DNA from: Sphagnum compactum
Lineage: Eukaryota > Bryophyta > Sphagnopsida > Sphagnales
DNA length: 64,000 nucleotides
Direction of reading: 5' to 3'
NCBI GenBank assembly: GCA_965153455.1
Contig: OZ234496.1
Location: 18,282,304 to 18,346,303 of the forward strand
The translations under genes were made by a program, and so were the position numbers. How positions within the stretch are numbered: position 1 is the stretch's first letter; each line of letters begins with the position of its first letter. Below are positions 1-13,400 of this stretch, piece after piece. Under the pieces are notes generated by a model. It was not told the origin of the DNA, searched no databases, and saw nothing but the letters and a program-made list of their open reading frames with translations.

Positions 1-3000
1 TTACAAAAAGTTTTAAATGTCATAGCGGTTACCATATGTCAATTATGATGAAAGATAGATTTTTGAAAATCAATAGGTGTCTTCATGTTGATACCCCTCT
101 TCCTATACAAATGGTCAAAATAATGAAAGTAACCAAAACATTGGAAAATTGAAGTGGTTAGTAGATGAATTTTGCAGGAAAGGTGTATAGATTTCGTAAA
201 CTTTGGGAAAATTTCTTGTTTGTCATGAAATGACATAGAGGTATAAAGGCAAATATTGCCACTCAATAAAAATTTAAAATGGGGTGTCAATGTTTGAATT
301 TTGGTGTTTGCTCGATGCAACATTAAAATCAGTTTTCACTTTTGACATTTATCATGAGGCAAGACTAGAAAGAAGTGGAAAATATTTGCATGAAAAAAAA
401 GTGAGGTGAAAGTAGGAGGGTAAGTTGTAAAGGGGGGGGGTTATCATTTATGTCAAATGATGTGACTTCAAAAAAAAATTATTACTTTGGAGATAAATTT
501 AGTAAACATTTATAATAAAAGAAATTAGGGACACAAAAAATATCGAGGAAAATTTCAAAATATGAAAAAATATATAAACATGTAATTATATGTTATAACA
601 TACATGTACATACATGTTTCACACTTACTAGTTTCTTTATGTTTACTTTCCCAACAAATTAAACTCATATTTGAACATGTCTCCCCAACATTGTATTTGC
701 ATATAGTTGTTAAGTATTGCTTGCTTCTAGGTGCCAACATATTAAGGTGTCCATTGTTTTATGTCACTAGGCAAAATTTTCAAATTCTCAAGTTGTTGAA
801 TCTCTCTTAATTTCAATTAGGAACATGTTAAAAATGACTAGTATCAATTATCTATATTGTCTCAGGTAGTTTAATTTTTTTTCAAAAACCATATGATCAT
901 TTGATTTAAGGTGAGCTTTCAAACATTTGCAACATCCTTGGTCACAATACATTTTGTTAACCTTGAATTTCTAAATGAACTCAAAATTCTTGAAATATTC
1001 AACCATTTACATTCAATGTATTTTCTTATAAGTTGTATGATTGAAGTGAAAACCAAAATTTGTATTGAAAACATTATTACAAGTGTGAATATCTTATTCA
1101 TGTGTCTTTTAAGAGGTTATAATTGTCAAGATTTTAATAAGTAAATTTTTAAAAAAGAAGAAAGGTAATTTAATGGTTTTGTCTTTTGGCCCCAATTTTT
1201 AACTAAAAAATGAACTTATCATGTATTTTTTTCACTTTAGTGTCCCTTAAACCTTTTTTTTTCCTCCCCCTATTGCCCTTTTGCCCATCCAAGATATGTA
1301 CAATGGTGCCTAGACACATCTTGGTGTTGCTCATACAAACTTTGGGTCCTATTATGCACATTTGGGCCTATAAGGGGTACTAGGTGTCTATAACAAGCCC
1401 AAAACACATAACAAACCATGTCCAAGCATTATCATCCATCACTTTGGAGAAAAAACATGGATCAAGTCAAGGGTAGACAAGGAAAAAAGAAACAAGCATT
1501 ATTTTAGTACTTTTGCATTGCTTGCAATAACAACTATGTGCACGTATAATGTTGGGGTAAAAAATTCCATAAATGATTGAATAATAGAAATTCCACCAAC
1601 AGTAATGTGCCATCAATCTTCATAGAATTGGTACACATCATGCTTCAAGCAACAAGGGGCTTGGCATACACGCAATATGTAAGAAACAAAGGCCCATTGC
1701 AACATATTTTCTTCCAGTTATTTTCTTGTGACTTCCACAATCAATTGGAAGCTAGCCCAAGATGGGTTATGTTGATGAAAAATTGAGGGTATTTTAGATT
1801 GCCAACATAGTGAGGTTGACAATCACAATGCAAACAATGGATAATGCAATTGCACCATATAGGGCACCTAAGTTCTCGAGAGATTAAAAAAATCTATAAA
1901 TAGGTATATTGGAAAAACATGATACATTGATGACATATAGATAAAAGAATGAAACATATGGCAATGGGAGTTTCTTGTACATTACACATGAGGAGGAGCA
2001 AGTTGCAAGAAACAACTATGCATTCAAAATCCGTGTTTATTATAGTTTCAACATAACTTGTGCAAAGATTTTGCCAAGCACACATAGTTGTAAAGACCAT
2101 AAATAAGACACATATGGCACTTGTAAAGAATGTGATATGAAAAGTGTAAACACATGCACAAATTCAAAAGAATAAAAGGGGGAGATTCATCAATTGGCAT
2201 TGTCAATCCTCAACCATTTATCTAACTCCTTTCATCTCTTGCATGTGGCTTCATCCTCTACTTTTTCATTTCTTCTTATCAACCTTTTTTTTCTAGCTAT
2301 ATGTAGTCAGAAAACTACAATCACAATGAAAAGTGCTAAAATCAAGTTTCTTTTGAGATTTTCAATAGTAATATTTTGACCAAAACTTAAGAAATTTTGC
2401 TAGATCTCTATACATGGTTCAAGCAGGTAGGCAAAAAAAAAAGGATGTTTAACAATTTTTACTTTCATATTTAGCTTGTAATCAAATTTGGCTAAATCTT
2501 CTTGTAGATCATCAATTTCAGCTGCTAAATCTGACCAACAGATGTTGAGATACAAATTCAGGTGAGCAGGGAAAATGAAGGTGTATAAGCAAGGTTGTCC
2601 AAGTGCACATTCAGAACTGGGAAAAGCCTGTTCACATTGAAAGACTTATCCCAGTTTGACCAGACCCCAGCCATTGGTGATGACTAATAGCTCTCAAGGT
2701 AAAGAGGATCAGCAGTAAGCTTCTCCTCCTTTGCTGGATGCTGCATGAAGCTTTCACAAGAGAGATGTCAGGTATGACTGCCATACCCTACAATTCATCA
2801 AGCACCTACTTCCCTGCCTTGGTTAGAGAGCTGAAGCACCTGATTTACCAGAGTACTGCTGGGCAAATTGCAATCAAGATGTAAAAGACAACCTCAACAA
2901 AGTGTGCACACAGTATATACATTACAGTTCTCATTCGGCCTTTTCTGCCTCCCTTTAGTCCCCTTACAAGGCACAATGGACAGGTCTTCTTGGGTCTACC

Positions 3001-3963
3001 CAACCTAATCATTATTCCAAATCCACATGCCCATTGTGCAAAATTTACATGCCCTTTCTGTAAACCACATGTCCACTGTGCAAATCCTGAAAACTATTAT
3101 GTTATGAAGCATGCCAGGTACAGACCAGTGTCCCCGTTTCAATGCCCATTCAGAAATTTTAATTCAACCTGCCAGGCTTGTCCAAATTCCTCACATTTTG
3201 TATTATGTAATGTGCCATAATCCAGAAACATTATGGCAAGAAGATAATGGCAAGCATCCAGACAGGTTATTTACACCAAGAAGCAAAAACAGTTGGCCTA
3301 TGTTCCCAACACAAAATGTGTATAAGAAAGACCTGGAATTTAGCAAGTGAGATCTGTTGGGCAGAACTCCTGGGATTCTTGACTGTCTTCTTAGCTTTTC
3401 CAAAATCAGTCCCAAATGATCCAATCCACAGAGAGTCCACCATCTAAAGCACAAACTGGCTTCTGCTCAGAAGTAAGTGTTAAGGGTTGAATGAGCCCCT
3501 GCTCGTCTATACCATCCCCTAAATTACAATGGCAGACAATTAGAAAACCATCAGGAGAACTTGGTGATCATAACTTAATACAAGTCAAACCATCATCTTG
3601 TATAACAAAGTAAATACACAAGCAACCTCTGCTTTCAGCTACAAATGAGAAAACAATTGATTGCCACCATGAACTAGTAATGGACTCCACCCTCTATGGT
3701 CTGACACAGTATCAAATGGCACAAAGTCATCTGCAACATGGTACAAGTTAGTTGTATGAACAGGAGGGTCCCAACTGGCACACATGTGTGCGTGTAGTTG
3801 ACCAAAAGACTCTGATTCAGTTCCAGAGGAAATCTAGTTTCAGGATGTATGGCTAAAATCTGTAAATTCATCATTTTCAACCTGTGCAGAACAACAAATT
3901 CTGGAAACCTGATCTCCCACTTAAAATGGATGTTGAGCCACATGAGCATGACTCTGCCAGCTC
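1..3963. other. AT-rich intergenic region, no gene recognised
   Basis: Roughly the first 2.5 kb is strongly AT-rich with many homopolymer A/T runs, and its short open frames have biased low-complexity translations and no family motif. From about 2.5 kb on the base composition is less extreme, probably because the downstream flank and 3' untranslated region of the MCD1-like gene (minus strand, stop codon at 3964-3966) lie here. At about 3022-3085 three imperfect copies of a 20-22 bp unit beginning CACATG or TACATG follow each other and give a Cys/His-rich reading frame by chance. I see no RNA gene. Confidence 0.6.
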
Positions 3964-6813
3964 TTACACAACTGTAGTTGGTCCTGGGTCTGAAACCTCT
4001 GACCCATCAATATTCCTCAATCGAAAGGAACCATTATCACCATTTGTTCGCTGTTCAGCACTTGTCTGCCTTCTTGCCACAGTGCTGTCTGTGTTATCAT
4101 CAGTGCTTGGTGTTATGCCCCATTGCTGTTTTGTGCTATCAGGGAACTGAAAGTCCAGGTCCTGCACAAAAGAACCACAAAGACATCAACTTGCAGCTGC
4201 TGCAACAATAGGTACTTCTGAATTGTCATAGATTAGACAACTCCTCAATGAATCACAATCCACAAGAACAAAAAGGTGGTCACAGGTGAAGAATGCAGTT
4301 TATTGACAAGTAGGGAGTTGAGGAAAGTATATGTACCTTACTTGCTGCTTCCATCATCTTCTTGCGCAGAGCCTCATGTTCAGCTTTAACACGTGAAGGC
4401 ACACCTCTGGTTTGATACACATTCTGTTGTGCCAAACCTTCCTCAATGTAATTTTTGGTTGTTGCAAATGGATGGTTTGAAGGAATCCACCTAACCTCTT
4501 CGGGATCCACACCCTCAGGTACAGGCTCACCTTCGACCAAGAACACACTAGGTCGCTTCCACTTGTAAGCCTGAACACGCCTGCTCTGATGGCTGACTCT
4601 CTTTTCTTCAGTCAAAGTGACTGGGGCCAGCCTGAAGAGCTTGCCACACATTTTGATGATTGGATTCTTCTTGCCAACCTTAACTAGAGGATTGTTGAAA
4701 GGATCTTCAAATTTCAGGGTCCTGGAACTGCACCAGACAATTACCAAACCAAAAGACCTCAGAATAACTCGAAATTGTAACAACTCAAAATCACACAAAC
4801 ATCAGTGACAACAAATTCATCTTTCTTTATTACAATTGACAGTGGCAATTGTTCATGCACACTCGACAGAAAGTAAGATCTTTGACCAATTAGAAACTTG
4901 CCATCACCAAACACAAATATCTTGCAATAACAGAAGAACACTGGAAACACAAATGGAAGGGGAGAACATACTCAGCCCCTCTGTCAGATCTGAGTTGACC
5001 CCTCTTCACAAGATCAGAAACAGAACCCCCTTGATTCTCACGAGGTTTTGCTAGAAACCCAAGCACTGCCATCAAAAAAACTGCAGCAGTCACGCCAACT
5101 CCTGCTGCCAGATTCATAGGCAAACCCCTTTCAGTCTGCAAACAGCCCAAGACATATCAATTTGAGTATATGTATGAAATTGATGACCAAAATGTCCCTC
5201 AAGGAGACAAATTCTCTGGAACTGGATACGATTAGTTGAGTGCACACAGACATCTGATGAGAAAAGAATGGACAATTCTGCTTATCCCCAGTGATTACTG
5301 ATGACATGACCATTTATTGATGAACCTACACTCCAATCTGACAAGAATGTTGGCAGATGGGGACCAGACTTGCATTTGGGAACAAAAATTGGTCAAGCAA
5401 CAGTGATAAAATTCCTTTTCTCCACTGGAGGATTAACAAGCATATGATTTGTGTAAGGACAGTAATGTATCTAGAAAAATTGACATTAAAGTTTTCAAGT
5501 TAAACCATTGTGTGAGCTCCAGCAAAACAGAACAAACATTACAAGAATAGATTGTGGTCATAACCTTCACATTGGTCATAAATGGCAGCAACTAGCTGCC
5601 ATTACTCTGTACTAAGTTAATCAGTTCCACACAGTAGGTCTTGATAACAATCTGCTCAAAACTTGGGCAAACAATTATACAAATATCCTGAGCATTTCTG
5701 GAAGCAAAAAGAAGATTTCATCCCTCATCTTGGCTAGCACTTATAAGTAGTGGCAACAGCAACAGCAACTTAATAGTAAGTCAAAGACTCCCCCATATCC
5801 AGATGGATTAAAGAATTCCTCTTGAACAATTTTCTGCAGGAGAAACTTCAAGAAGTCAACTGATGCACAAAACCTAACATCTCTCCCAGGGACAATAATT
5901 TGAAAAATGTGTAGGATTTGCCTTGTATTTCATAAGATACCTCCTGAAATTGCAAAATGGGGCAAATATGTTCAACATGCACATATGGGGCAATACCAGA
6001 AAAGAATAGAGACACACTCAGGTTCTACAAGCCAGGACACAGCTTGGTTCATATTGCAGCATAAGGATCTCTGTGTCGCTTCCTTTGACAGCCTTCTAAT
6101 GCACTTGGGCATGCATGAAGCAACGCAAAGGCGGTGGCTACCAAGGCAGCATATCGGCCAGTAGAATACTATTAATAACCATAGCGGATTTCTTTCCTGT
6201 GGAGCTTCCAAAGCATTCTTTCCAGAAACTCGTGTTACAGCAGGCTGTCATGGGCACGGGACCTGTACAGTATTCTTTACCATCTCAGCAAGGCGCACAA
6301 AAAGAAGACGCAAACTTAGTGTAATTCGGAGCGCACCTGTGGAGGCGTGGAAGCCATTGACTCGAGATGCCTATCCTGTCGACTTGACTCTTCTTTCTCG
6401 CTATGCACCTGCCAGGTCGCACCGGGAAAGCTTCCCTCGGCGACGAACGGATGCCCTGAAGACTTCGCATTTACCAGCACCGTTCGCCCAGCCGGTTCCG
6501 TCTCTCGTCTCAGACCGTTCCTCACAAATGAAGAAAAGTTGCCCCCTATTAACGAGGTTGCTCGCGGAAGACTGGCCAGACCTCTGCTCTTAACCCTAAT
6601 CTGCTGGAAAGAGCAGGAGCCTGAGAGGCAGACGGAAAGAGCACGAGAATCAATCATGGTGCGAGCTGACGAGAAATGCAGAACTAAACTCCATGTTCTA
6701 CATGTGCGCCGAAGGTCCGAACTTGTCCGCCACTCGCAGGCATCGAGAAAAGCAAAACCGGGATATTGCGACGACTGAGAAGAACAACAAGACGACAGCG
6801 CGCAATTCAACAT
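3964..6813 (-). CDS. MCD1: MCD1-like chloroplast division site protein (four exons)
   Basis: Plant-specific inner-envelope protein that, in Arabidopsis, helps position the FtsZ division ring through the Min system. Exons on the minus strand by my joining: 6813-6337, 5135-4972, 4727-4337, 4161-3964; all junctions are GT..AG and phases agree, giving about 409 residues. Exon 1 (ATG at 6813) is rich in Ser and Arg with few acids, like a transit peptide. Exon 2 encodes one membrane span (LAAGVGVTAAVFLMAVLGFL) followed by VSDLVKRGQLRSDRG. Exon 3 carries the conserved core (KFEDPFNNP, LAPVTLTEE, YKWKRP, RWIPSNHPFATT, RVKAEHEAL). Exon 4 is a polar Ser/Thr/Asp tail. Exon 3 has two possible acceptors 6 bp apart (start 4727 or 4721), differing by two residues. 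A three-codon upstream frame (ATG GCG CCT TGA) precedes the start. The intron/exon model is strong; the MCD1 name rests on remembered similarity of the core. Confidence 0.62.
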
Positions 6814-7380
6814 CCTGGAACCTTCAAGGCGCCATGGTGTTGCTGCTAAGAATTGCAACAACTACAATAAATCGAGCTAGTAGGATTCTAGACACGACTT
6901 TCTTCGCGAATACGAGTGGCAACGAAAGCTTCGACCTTGTGCAACAACAGACGAGGTCAACGTAGCTTCAAAATTCTTGTCAAGAATGGGGTCTTGAGAG
7001 GGAAAAGCTCACTACAACAACAATAAACAAACACGTTTTCCTCAAAAGACAAACACGTTTTCCCGGAGCTTATTGCAACAACCACAATGGAAAAACAACG
7101 CAAATTGCAACAGAACTAAATTAGGGTTTGCAGACAATCCGCTCCTCTAATCTATCCGCGATCGTTGTGTGCAAGATTATCTGTAGCCAGCCAATTTGCG
7201 CCTTCATGGATGAATGAATAGTGATGCCCTTCATTAAAAAACCAGAACCCTTTGTACCATGAGCAACCCCTTTTATTGGGTCGCCAGAATGCGAAATTTC
7301 GCCCAAAAAAAAGTCACTGTACAGGACTAATAGGTTATAGCATGTCACCAACTTGTAAGTAGAATTCCTAAACTTTTTCT
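6814..7380 (-). promoter_or_regulatory. Upstream region of the MCD1-like gene
   Basis: This stretch lies directly 5' of the MCD1-like start codon on the minus strand and should hold the 5' leader and core promoter. At about 7031-7061 a 15-bp word (ACAAACACGTTTTCC) occurs twice, each copy holding a CACGTT core. I could not fix a TATA box or transcription start. Beyond about 7380 the sequence turns AT-rich. Confidence 0.3.
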
Positions 7381-9168
7381 ACTTTCCTCTCTAATATAGC
7401 CAAATTTGCCCTAGTTTGCATGGTGGCCAACCCACCTACCTCACAAATTTGATTTTTTTTTTTTTTAAACACTGGAACTCCTATATGGAAAAAAAAACAA
7501 ATTAGGGTAAAAGGACTTTTAAAGTTGTAGAATCTATATGTAAAATTGGAGCAAGAAATATTTTTGTATCTGAAGAATATCCAACCCTATTTGAGTTCAA
7601 ATGAAGAATTTGAAACTTGCCTGTATATATGAAAATGTGAAATTCACATCATGAAGGGTTTCAACATTTGAGCCCCAACCATAAAAATTGAAACTTGTAT
7701 CATGAACATTTGATACTTGCATCATGAAGGCTTAAATATATGAGTTCCAACAACAACTTTGAAACTTGTATTGTGAAGGGGATTAATGTATGTGTGAAGT
7801 GATGAGAAAGAAATGAAGAACTTGAGTAGCGCTTGGACATAATAATTTTAGTTTTGGTACATACACAAGAATGGAGATTTACAACTTTGTCAAGTCCAGC
7901 AACAATCTTCTATGTCTTTAAGCAAGCCCTTTGACATTACAAATTTTGGAATTGTCTTAAGGTAATTAAACTTTAAATGGACAATTTAAGATTTTTTCAA
8001 CTCAATTGATAGAGGTTGGTTGTGTAAATTTTTTCATCCTTAGCAAATAAGAAGGTAGCCAATTTATAGTAGAACCATATTTTTCCATGGCTCCATGAAT
8101 AACTTACACATTTTCAAAGTTCAGACACCTAGACACCTAATATGCACAAATAGGGGGCCCATAGATGCTACTATCAATGCTAAACTATTGTCAATGTTGA
8201 ATTATGCACACTCATAACCCATTATGGTTTGCTTGAAAACATAGTAAAATGTCAGTTGCACATAATGGAAAAGTATGAAACACAATTTTCTATGTGATGG
8301 GTGATCCAAAAACTAAAAAAACTACTTACAAATTGCATGGCGGAATCAACTTTACATGGACTGTTCTTTCATAAAAATTAAACAACACCTTAAAAAAATA
8401 CAAGATAGAACTAACTTAAATTGAATTATGTTGTATTACAAAATGCAATTCATTGCTTGTAGAACGAATAGTGCGATTCATCAATCGTATTTTGACACGA
8501 CACAAAAACCCATAACAACTTGTGTGAATCATGTCAAAACATGATGCAAAAATTGACAGTAGCCTTCATTAATCAAGGCATGGTCCATCCCGACGTAAAC
8601 CCAAAAATCCACAAATTCATCCTTAAACAAACTCTTAATCAAACCAAAATTATCAAATTAACTCACAAATGAGCTTTTGATCAAACATTTGTGAAAATAT
8701 ATTGCTATTTAATTTGCACCTTATTTTGTTGGCACATGAACATTGGTGATCAAAACATCTTAACAATGGTCTGAGTGTGGTTTCAAGTTGATCAATCAAC
8801 AGGAGAAAATGTTGTGAGTCCTTTTTAAACCCAACTAGGTTTAATTAGTGCCATGTGCAATGCATCTTGGCCATCTTGTTGAGCTTTGCATTTTGCGATG
8901 GTGAACTGCAGGTTATATTTGCAAATAGGCAATGCAAACCCATAGAATGGCATGTGATACATCATTGCTGCTAAAAGTAGGTTTGTTTTGATGGTCAAAT
9001 GTAAAGCATCACCAATCTATCCACATCATCTCGAGGTCCATTGTTCATTGAACCTTTTCTTTGTTGTTTTTCCTCCAACTAAATTCATTTTGCGACCTAT
9101 TGATGCTTCTTTTCAGCTTCTCTTGCACACTTGGATGTTAATAACTGCCTTTTTCAAACATCTCAGTT
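7381..9168. other. AT-rich intergenic region, nothing recognised
   Basis: No reading frame with a family motif, no structured RNA and no long repeat was seen. The short open frame at 8988-9206 on the plus strand overlaps the tail of the minus-strand transposase relic and is not supported. Confidence 0.5.
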
Positions 9169-10480
9169 TCAAGTTGCTACCTCCTTTCTCACCAATTTTT
9201 GCTTGAATGCAACCAAGTAATGTTCATTCATGATCATTATGTTTTTGTTATCGTCAATCAAAGGTTTTTCATTTGACATTCTATGGTGGGATTTGTTGGG
9301 AACTTCAAACAATGTCAGGAAGCGATGCAAGCCAGGAGTAATATCAATTGACACTACATGGGATTCGCCCCCGTTTAACACCCCTTCCTCCAAAATTTGA
9401 ACCCCAATTTGTAAGTTACTACTGACCTTATTTAAATTCATGTTGCCGGACCCAACAATGATTGATTCAATATGCGCATTTTTGGACCCAAGGTTTGTCG
9501 ACCAATCAAGTACCCAATTTGACCAAATTTTATTGTTGTCCATTTCTGTGTCATCAGTCTCGCATTGACCTTCAATGTCAACATAATAATGGCAAACATC
9601 TCCTTCTAACGTGTTAGTCTTCTCATTTATAACCTTTTCAACTTGCAAATCCATTGTTTGGGTTTTAGGTTCACTATCCACAAACGCTTCAAATGGTTAC
9701 ATCTTGTTTGCCATCACATCTAGATTCAAGGGCCAAATCCCAATGGCTAAAAAACCTTTACATATGTTGGTTGTTATTAGTGTTTCTTAAATGCCAGAGA
9801 CACCCATTGTGCTAAATCCTCCTTGCTAACACCCATCCCCTTGTTAGCCAATGTCCAAACATCTATATATGTTCTAAAAGCAATTTTGAAAGGTTTGAAA
9901 CATGCATGAAACATCAAGTGGTTGTAATGCATGTGAAGTGTGTGATGGCAAAATGATTGAATCTAACCCCACACTCTTTGTTTTTTGCACAACATCTATA
10001 GTAACATGCAAATTATGGCCACTCAAGATGAGTAAATGGCAATTGGTTAGGCTTAGATTGCTTCCATAATTTTGAATAGAAGCAATGAAATGAGATATCC
10101 ACTTATTAAACAATATGGCTATCATCCAAGCTTTAAGCTACATTGCAATTGTTGTGGCTAATACACATTTGGCAATGAAGTTTCGTCTAAAGCACTTACC
10201 TCTGAAAATGTAGAAAAAGATTTCTACGCTTGTTTTCCCTCTTTTTCATGATTATGTTTAATCCCATACACACAATTGCGAAGTGATGTGATAGGCACAC
10301 CCAACTTCCGAGCAACAATCTATAAGTTGTTGCCTACTTTAATGTTTTCCTTCACCAACTTCAGGGAAGCATTGTCCCAATTCCCATTTTTCCTCATCTT
10401 CTTCTTTGCCACAAATGCGATTACATGGTGGGATTGCCATTGCTTCCATCAATTATGTTTGTGCATCTTTTAGCCCTGGG
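9169..10480 (-). pseudogene. Degenerate pogo/Tigger-type (CENP-B-like, DDE_1) transposase
   Basis: Reading right to left, translated pieces in several frames give a helix-turn-helix-like part at about 10480-10260 (words such as KLGVPITSLRN), then the DDE core at 10125-9874, then a piece at about 9870-9790 (AFRTYIDVWTLANKGMG, followed by SKEDLAQW), and a 170-codon open tail at 9681-9169. The core shows the diagnostic LPSHTSHALQPLDVSC block of this family. The block normally reading LDGHxSH is LSGHNLH here, so the expected catalytic Asp has become Ser. Stops and frame changes between the pieces show that it is inactive. No terminal inverted repeats or TA duplication were located, so the element's ends are unknown. 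Confidence 0.7.
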
Positions 10481-13400
10481 TGACAGACTGTGAAAAGTAG
10501 GATCCACTGATTTCCTATGTGACAAATTGTGAGAAGCAAGATTCCTCGGCATCCTTTTGTGTTAGATTTTGAAATGCAATGTCAATTGACGTTTTATACG
10601 TCGATGGTGGATTTCAAGATGCTACATCACCATTGTTTCTAGTTGCACATTCTAGAACATTTTGAAGCCTTGTGTGGCAAATTTTGAACAAATAGATCGA
10701 TGGTTGGTCGATGCTGCAAAATTGATCTGCAATGTGTCAACTTCATGTGTGCACTCTCATTGCGATTACAAATGGGTGCTACATTCTCATCACCGACTAC
10801 AAAATAACATGGTGTTGTGAGTAGGGTATTTAGAAGATGAAAATAGTTTATCGGATTTAACCTGGGTGAAACATTTGAAATGCACACTAGTGGTAGTTAG
10901 ATGAGGTCATTCACAAAAGGAATAGATTCCTCACCTCATGCATCTTCCTAGTTAGTTTTATAATCCAATTCATGGCAATTAGATTTGTTGCTTAATGATT
11001 CATCTTCATCATGTGTCATGTTTAATTGCATCTTTATTGTTATCTTATTGTGTAATAGGCAACAAGTTACACATTTAACTTTCTTACATTATTTTATTCA
11101 TCTTCTCAAATTTTCATGTGCAACTCAAAGTGATGCAGTATGCACCTAAAATGGATGAAGTTTCATTTTTGTTGGGTGCATGCACAAATGGGTGGACCAA
11201 TTTGCATGTCACATATAAGCCAATTTTGCTTTGTGGTTGCCATTGCAATGCCCATGTAGCATTATAAGTCTTAAAATTTATTAAAATGGAATTGGTTTTA
11301 AAATCTTAACTTGAATATCTACATGATGCACAAAACCATTTTACAAATTTTTTTAAATCATAAAAGCCATGTGAACTTTTGAACTCAAAACTTATGGACT
11401 GCACCTTTGACTACCAATTCTATATGGATTATACTATGATCCATTGACTAATGGGGTGTGTGTTAGGGACTTGAAATTAATAAGATATCATATCAAAGAA
11501 GTATAGGAACAAAATAAATAATGAATTGAATTTTAAAACTATACTTATGGACTTTTGAATGGGCTAATCAAGAGCATTTTTTCATAAATCCATATCATAT
11601 TGGAGGAAAAAATATTTTATGATTTTTTCGCTTAAATGCTTAAAGAAATAAAAACTCTAGATGTGCCACATGGAAAAAATATGGAGGAAATCAATGTAAA
11701 CTAATGTAAACTAGTTGTAATTTCCAAATTTTGACTAAGCCTTTGAGTAAATAGGGACTTTGATTGTGTGGCAAATTGGTCCACCATTTGTCCTTGTTGT
11801 GTTAGCAATTTGCAAAAACAATGTGTAAGTTGTGAAAACAATGGGAGTAATATATGATCAAACCATTCACGGAATTGTGAATGAGATGTTTGGGCAACAA
11901 TTTTTGGATGGTGAACAACAATGCATAAATTAATGCTAGTTGTGTGTATTAATCACATGAAAAATGTTGAATACATTGGGGCCATGCATTAAGCAGCCAT
12001 TGATTTTCTTTTTGGTTGCATGTTGTAAACATCACGTTGTGTGTGAAAGTGCTTTGATTCAATCTTACTATGGATGTGAATTCATCAATAATGGTACCTT
12101 GCTTATGTGTGAACATGATTATGATTAATCAACTCTAGATGTGATTTAATCGGTAAATTAGTCCTTGATTATATGACCAAGTGATTATGGTTAATTAACT
12201 TTGGATGCGATTTAATTAGTGGTTAAACCCAAATTATATGTAAACATGATTAGGGCTAATCATTTATATGATAAACTTAAAACAACGCCATTTAAAGATT
12301 AATTCTACACACATTTGGGGTCAAATAAAAGTGTTTGAATTAAAGCAGTGTCCATTTAAAGTTCAATTACCTTACAAACTTTAGTCCATTCCGATAATGA
12401 TCCAAATATATATTGAAAGTCTTTTCCAATATGCTCTACACATAAGAGGGTTGTTTGGATTGGAATGTATGTTTAACATAATATGTTGTATATTAACTTG
12501 CAACATATTTACATGAACTTAAAATATGTTCAATTTGACTAAGGTAATGATGAATGACCTCAAGTTATGCACTTAAACTTTCTTTCATGTTTGTTTATTT
12601 CATTTTTGATTGCATGTTTATTTATTGCACCTAAAATTCCTAGGAGCTTTTCAAAATTAAAAGAAAAAGTAGGACCACACATGTTGACAACACTCCACTA
12701 GTACTGACCCTTATAGGTTCCTTTTTTAAACTCATTCCTTTTCCTTTACCAATCAATTTGTGTCATTACCGTTGTTTTCAAATTGATGTGTTAATTTTGG
12801 AGATCTCAATTTTTTATTCATAGGTTCCATTCCTTACCATGTGTAATGGTCAAAACATCAATACTTCATTGGTGGGTGAAGTTGGTTGCATTAAAAAATC
12901 AATTTTCACATTTGCATAATCATTAATGTCAACCAACTTGTTTTTTCATATGAAACAACTATAAATAATTCAATTATTTATTTATTTAATGTATCATTTG
13001 AGGCAATTAGTTTTATTCTCGAAATTTTTTGGGTCTAGATATTTGATAAAAGAATAAAAAAAAGAGGAGAGGAAAGACTAACGTGAGGTGTAACCTCCGA
13101 ACTAAGTTGTAATAAAATTGTTTGCACTTAATGTAATTAAGATACTTGTTTAACATGAATTACATGAAATTTTGTTGAATTCAAGTGTGTGAAATGAATG
13201 TGATATTCTTCTCTTTTTTGTGAAACATTCAAAAAATTACTTGAAGAAGAAGAAAATGATCATTTCAAAAAAGAAGAACCTAACTTAAAACTATTCCAAA
13301 AATTTAACGTGAAAGATTTTTTAATGTGTTTGCCTTGCATTGGTTTGCTTGTGTATGAATTGTCTTGTGTGTTTCAGGTGTCATAAGGTTTATCTCCCTC

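Noticed and set aside
2990-3220. Small Cys/His-rich open frame (HCAKFTCPFCKPHVHC...) that looks like a zinc-binding or metallothionein-type peptide
   Set aside because: It comes from three imperfect copies of a 20-22 bp unit in non-coding DNA; no start context, no conservation of spacing beyond the repeat, and it overlaps another frame.
6339-6965. Plus-strand open frames across the first exon of the MCD1-like gene
   Set aside because: They are antisense shadows; the minus-strand reading joins in phase to three further exons with conserved blocks.
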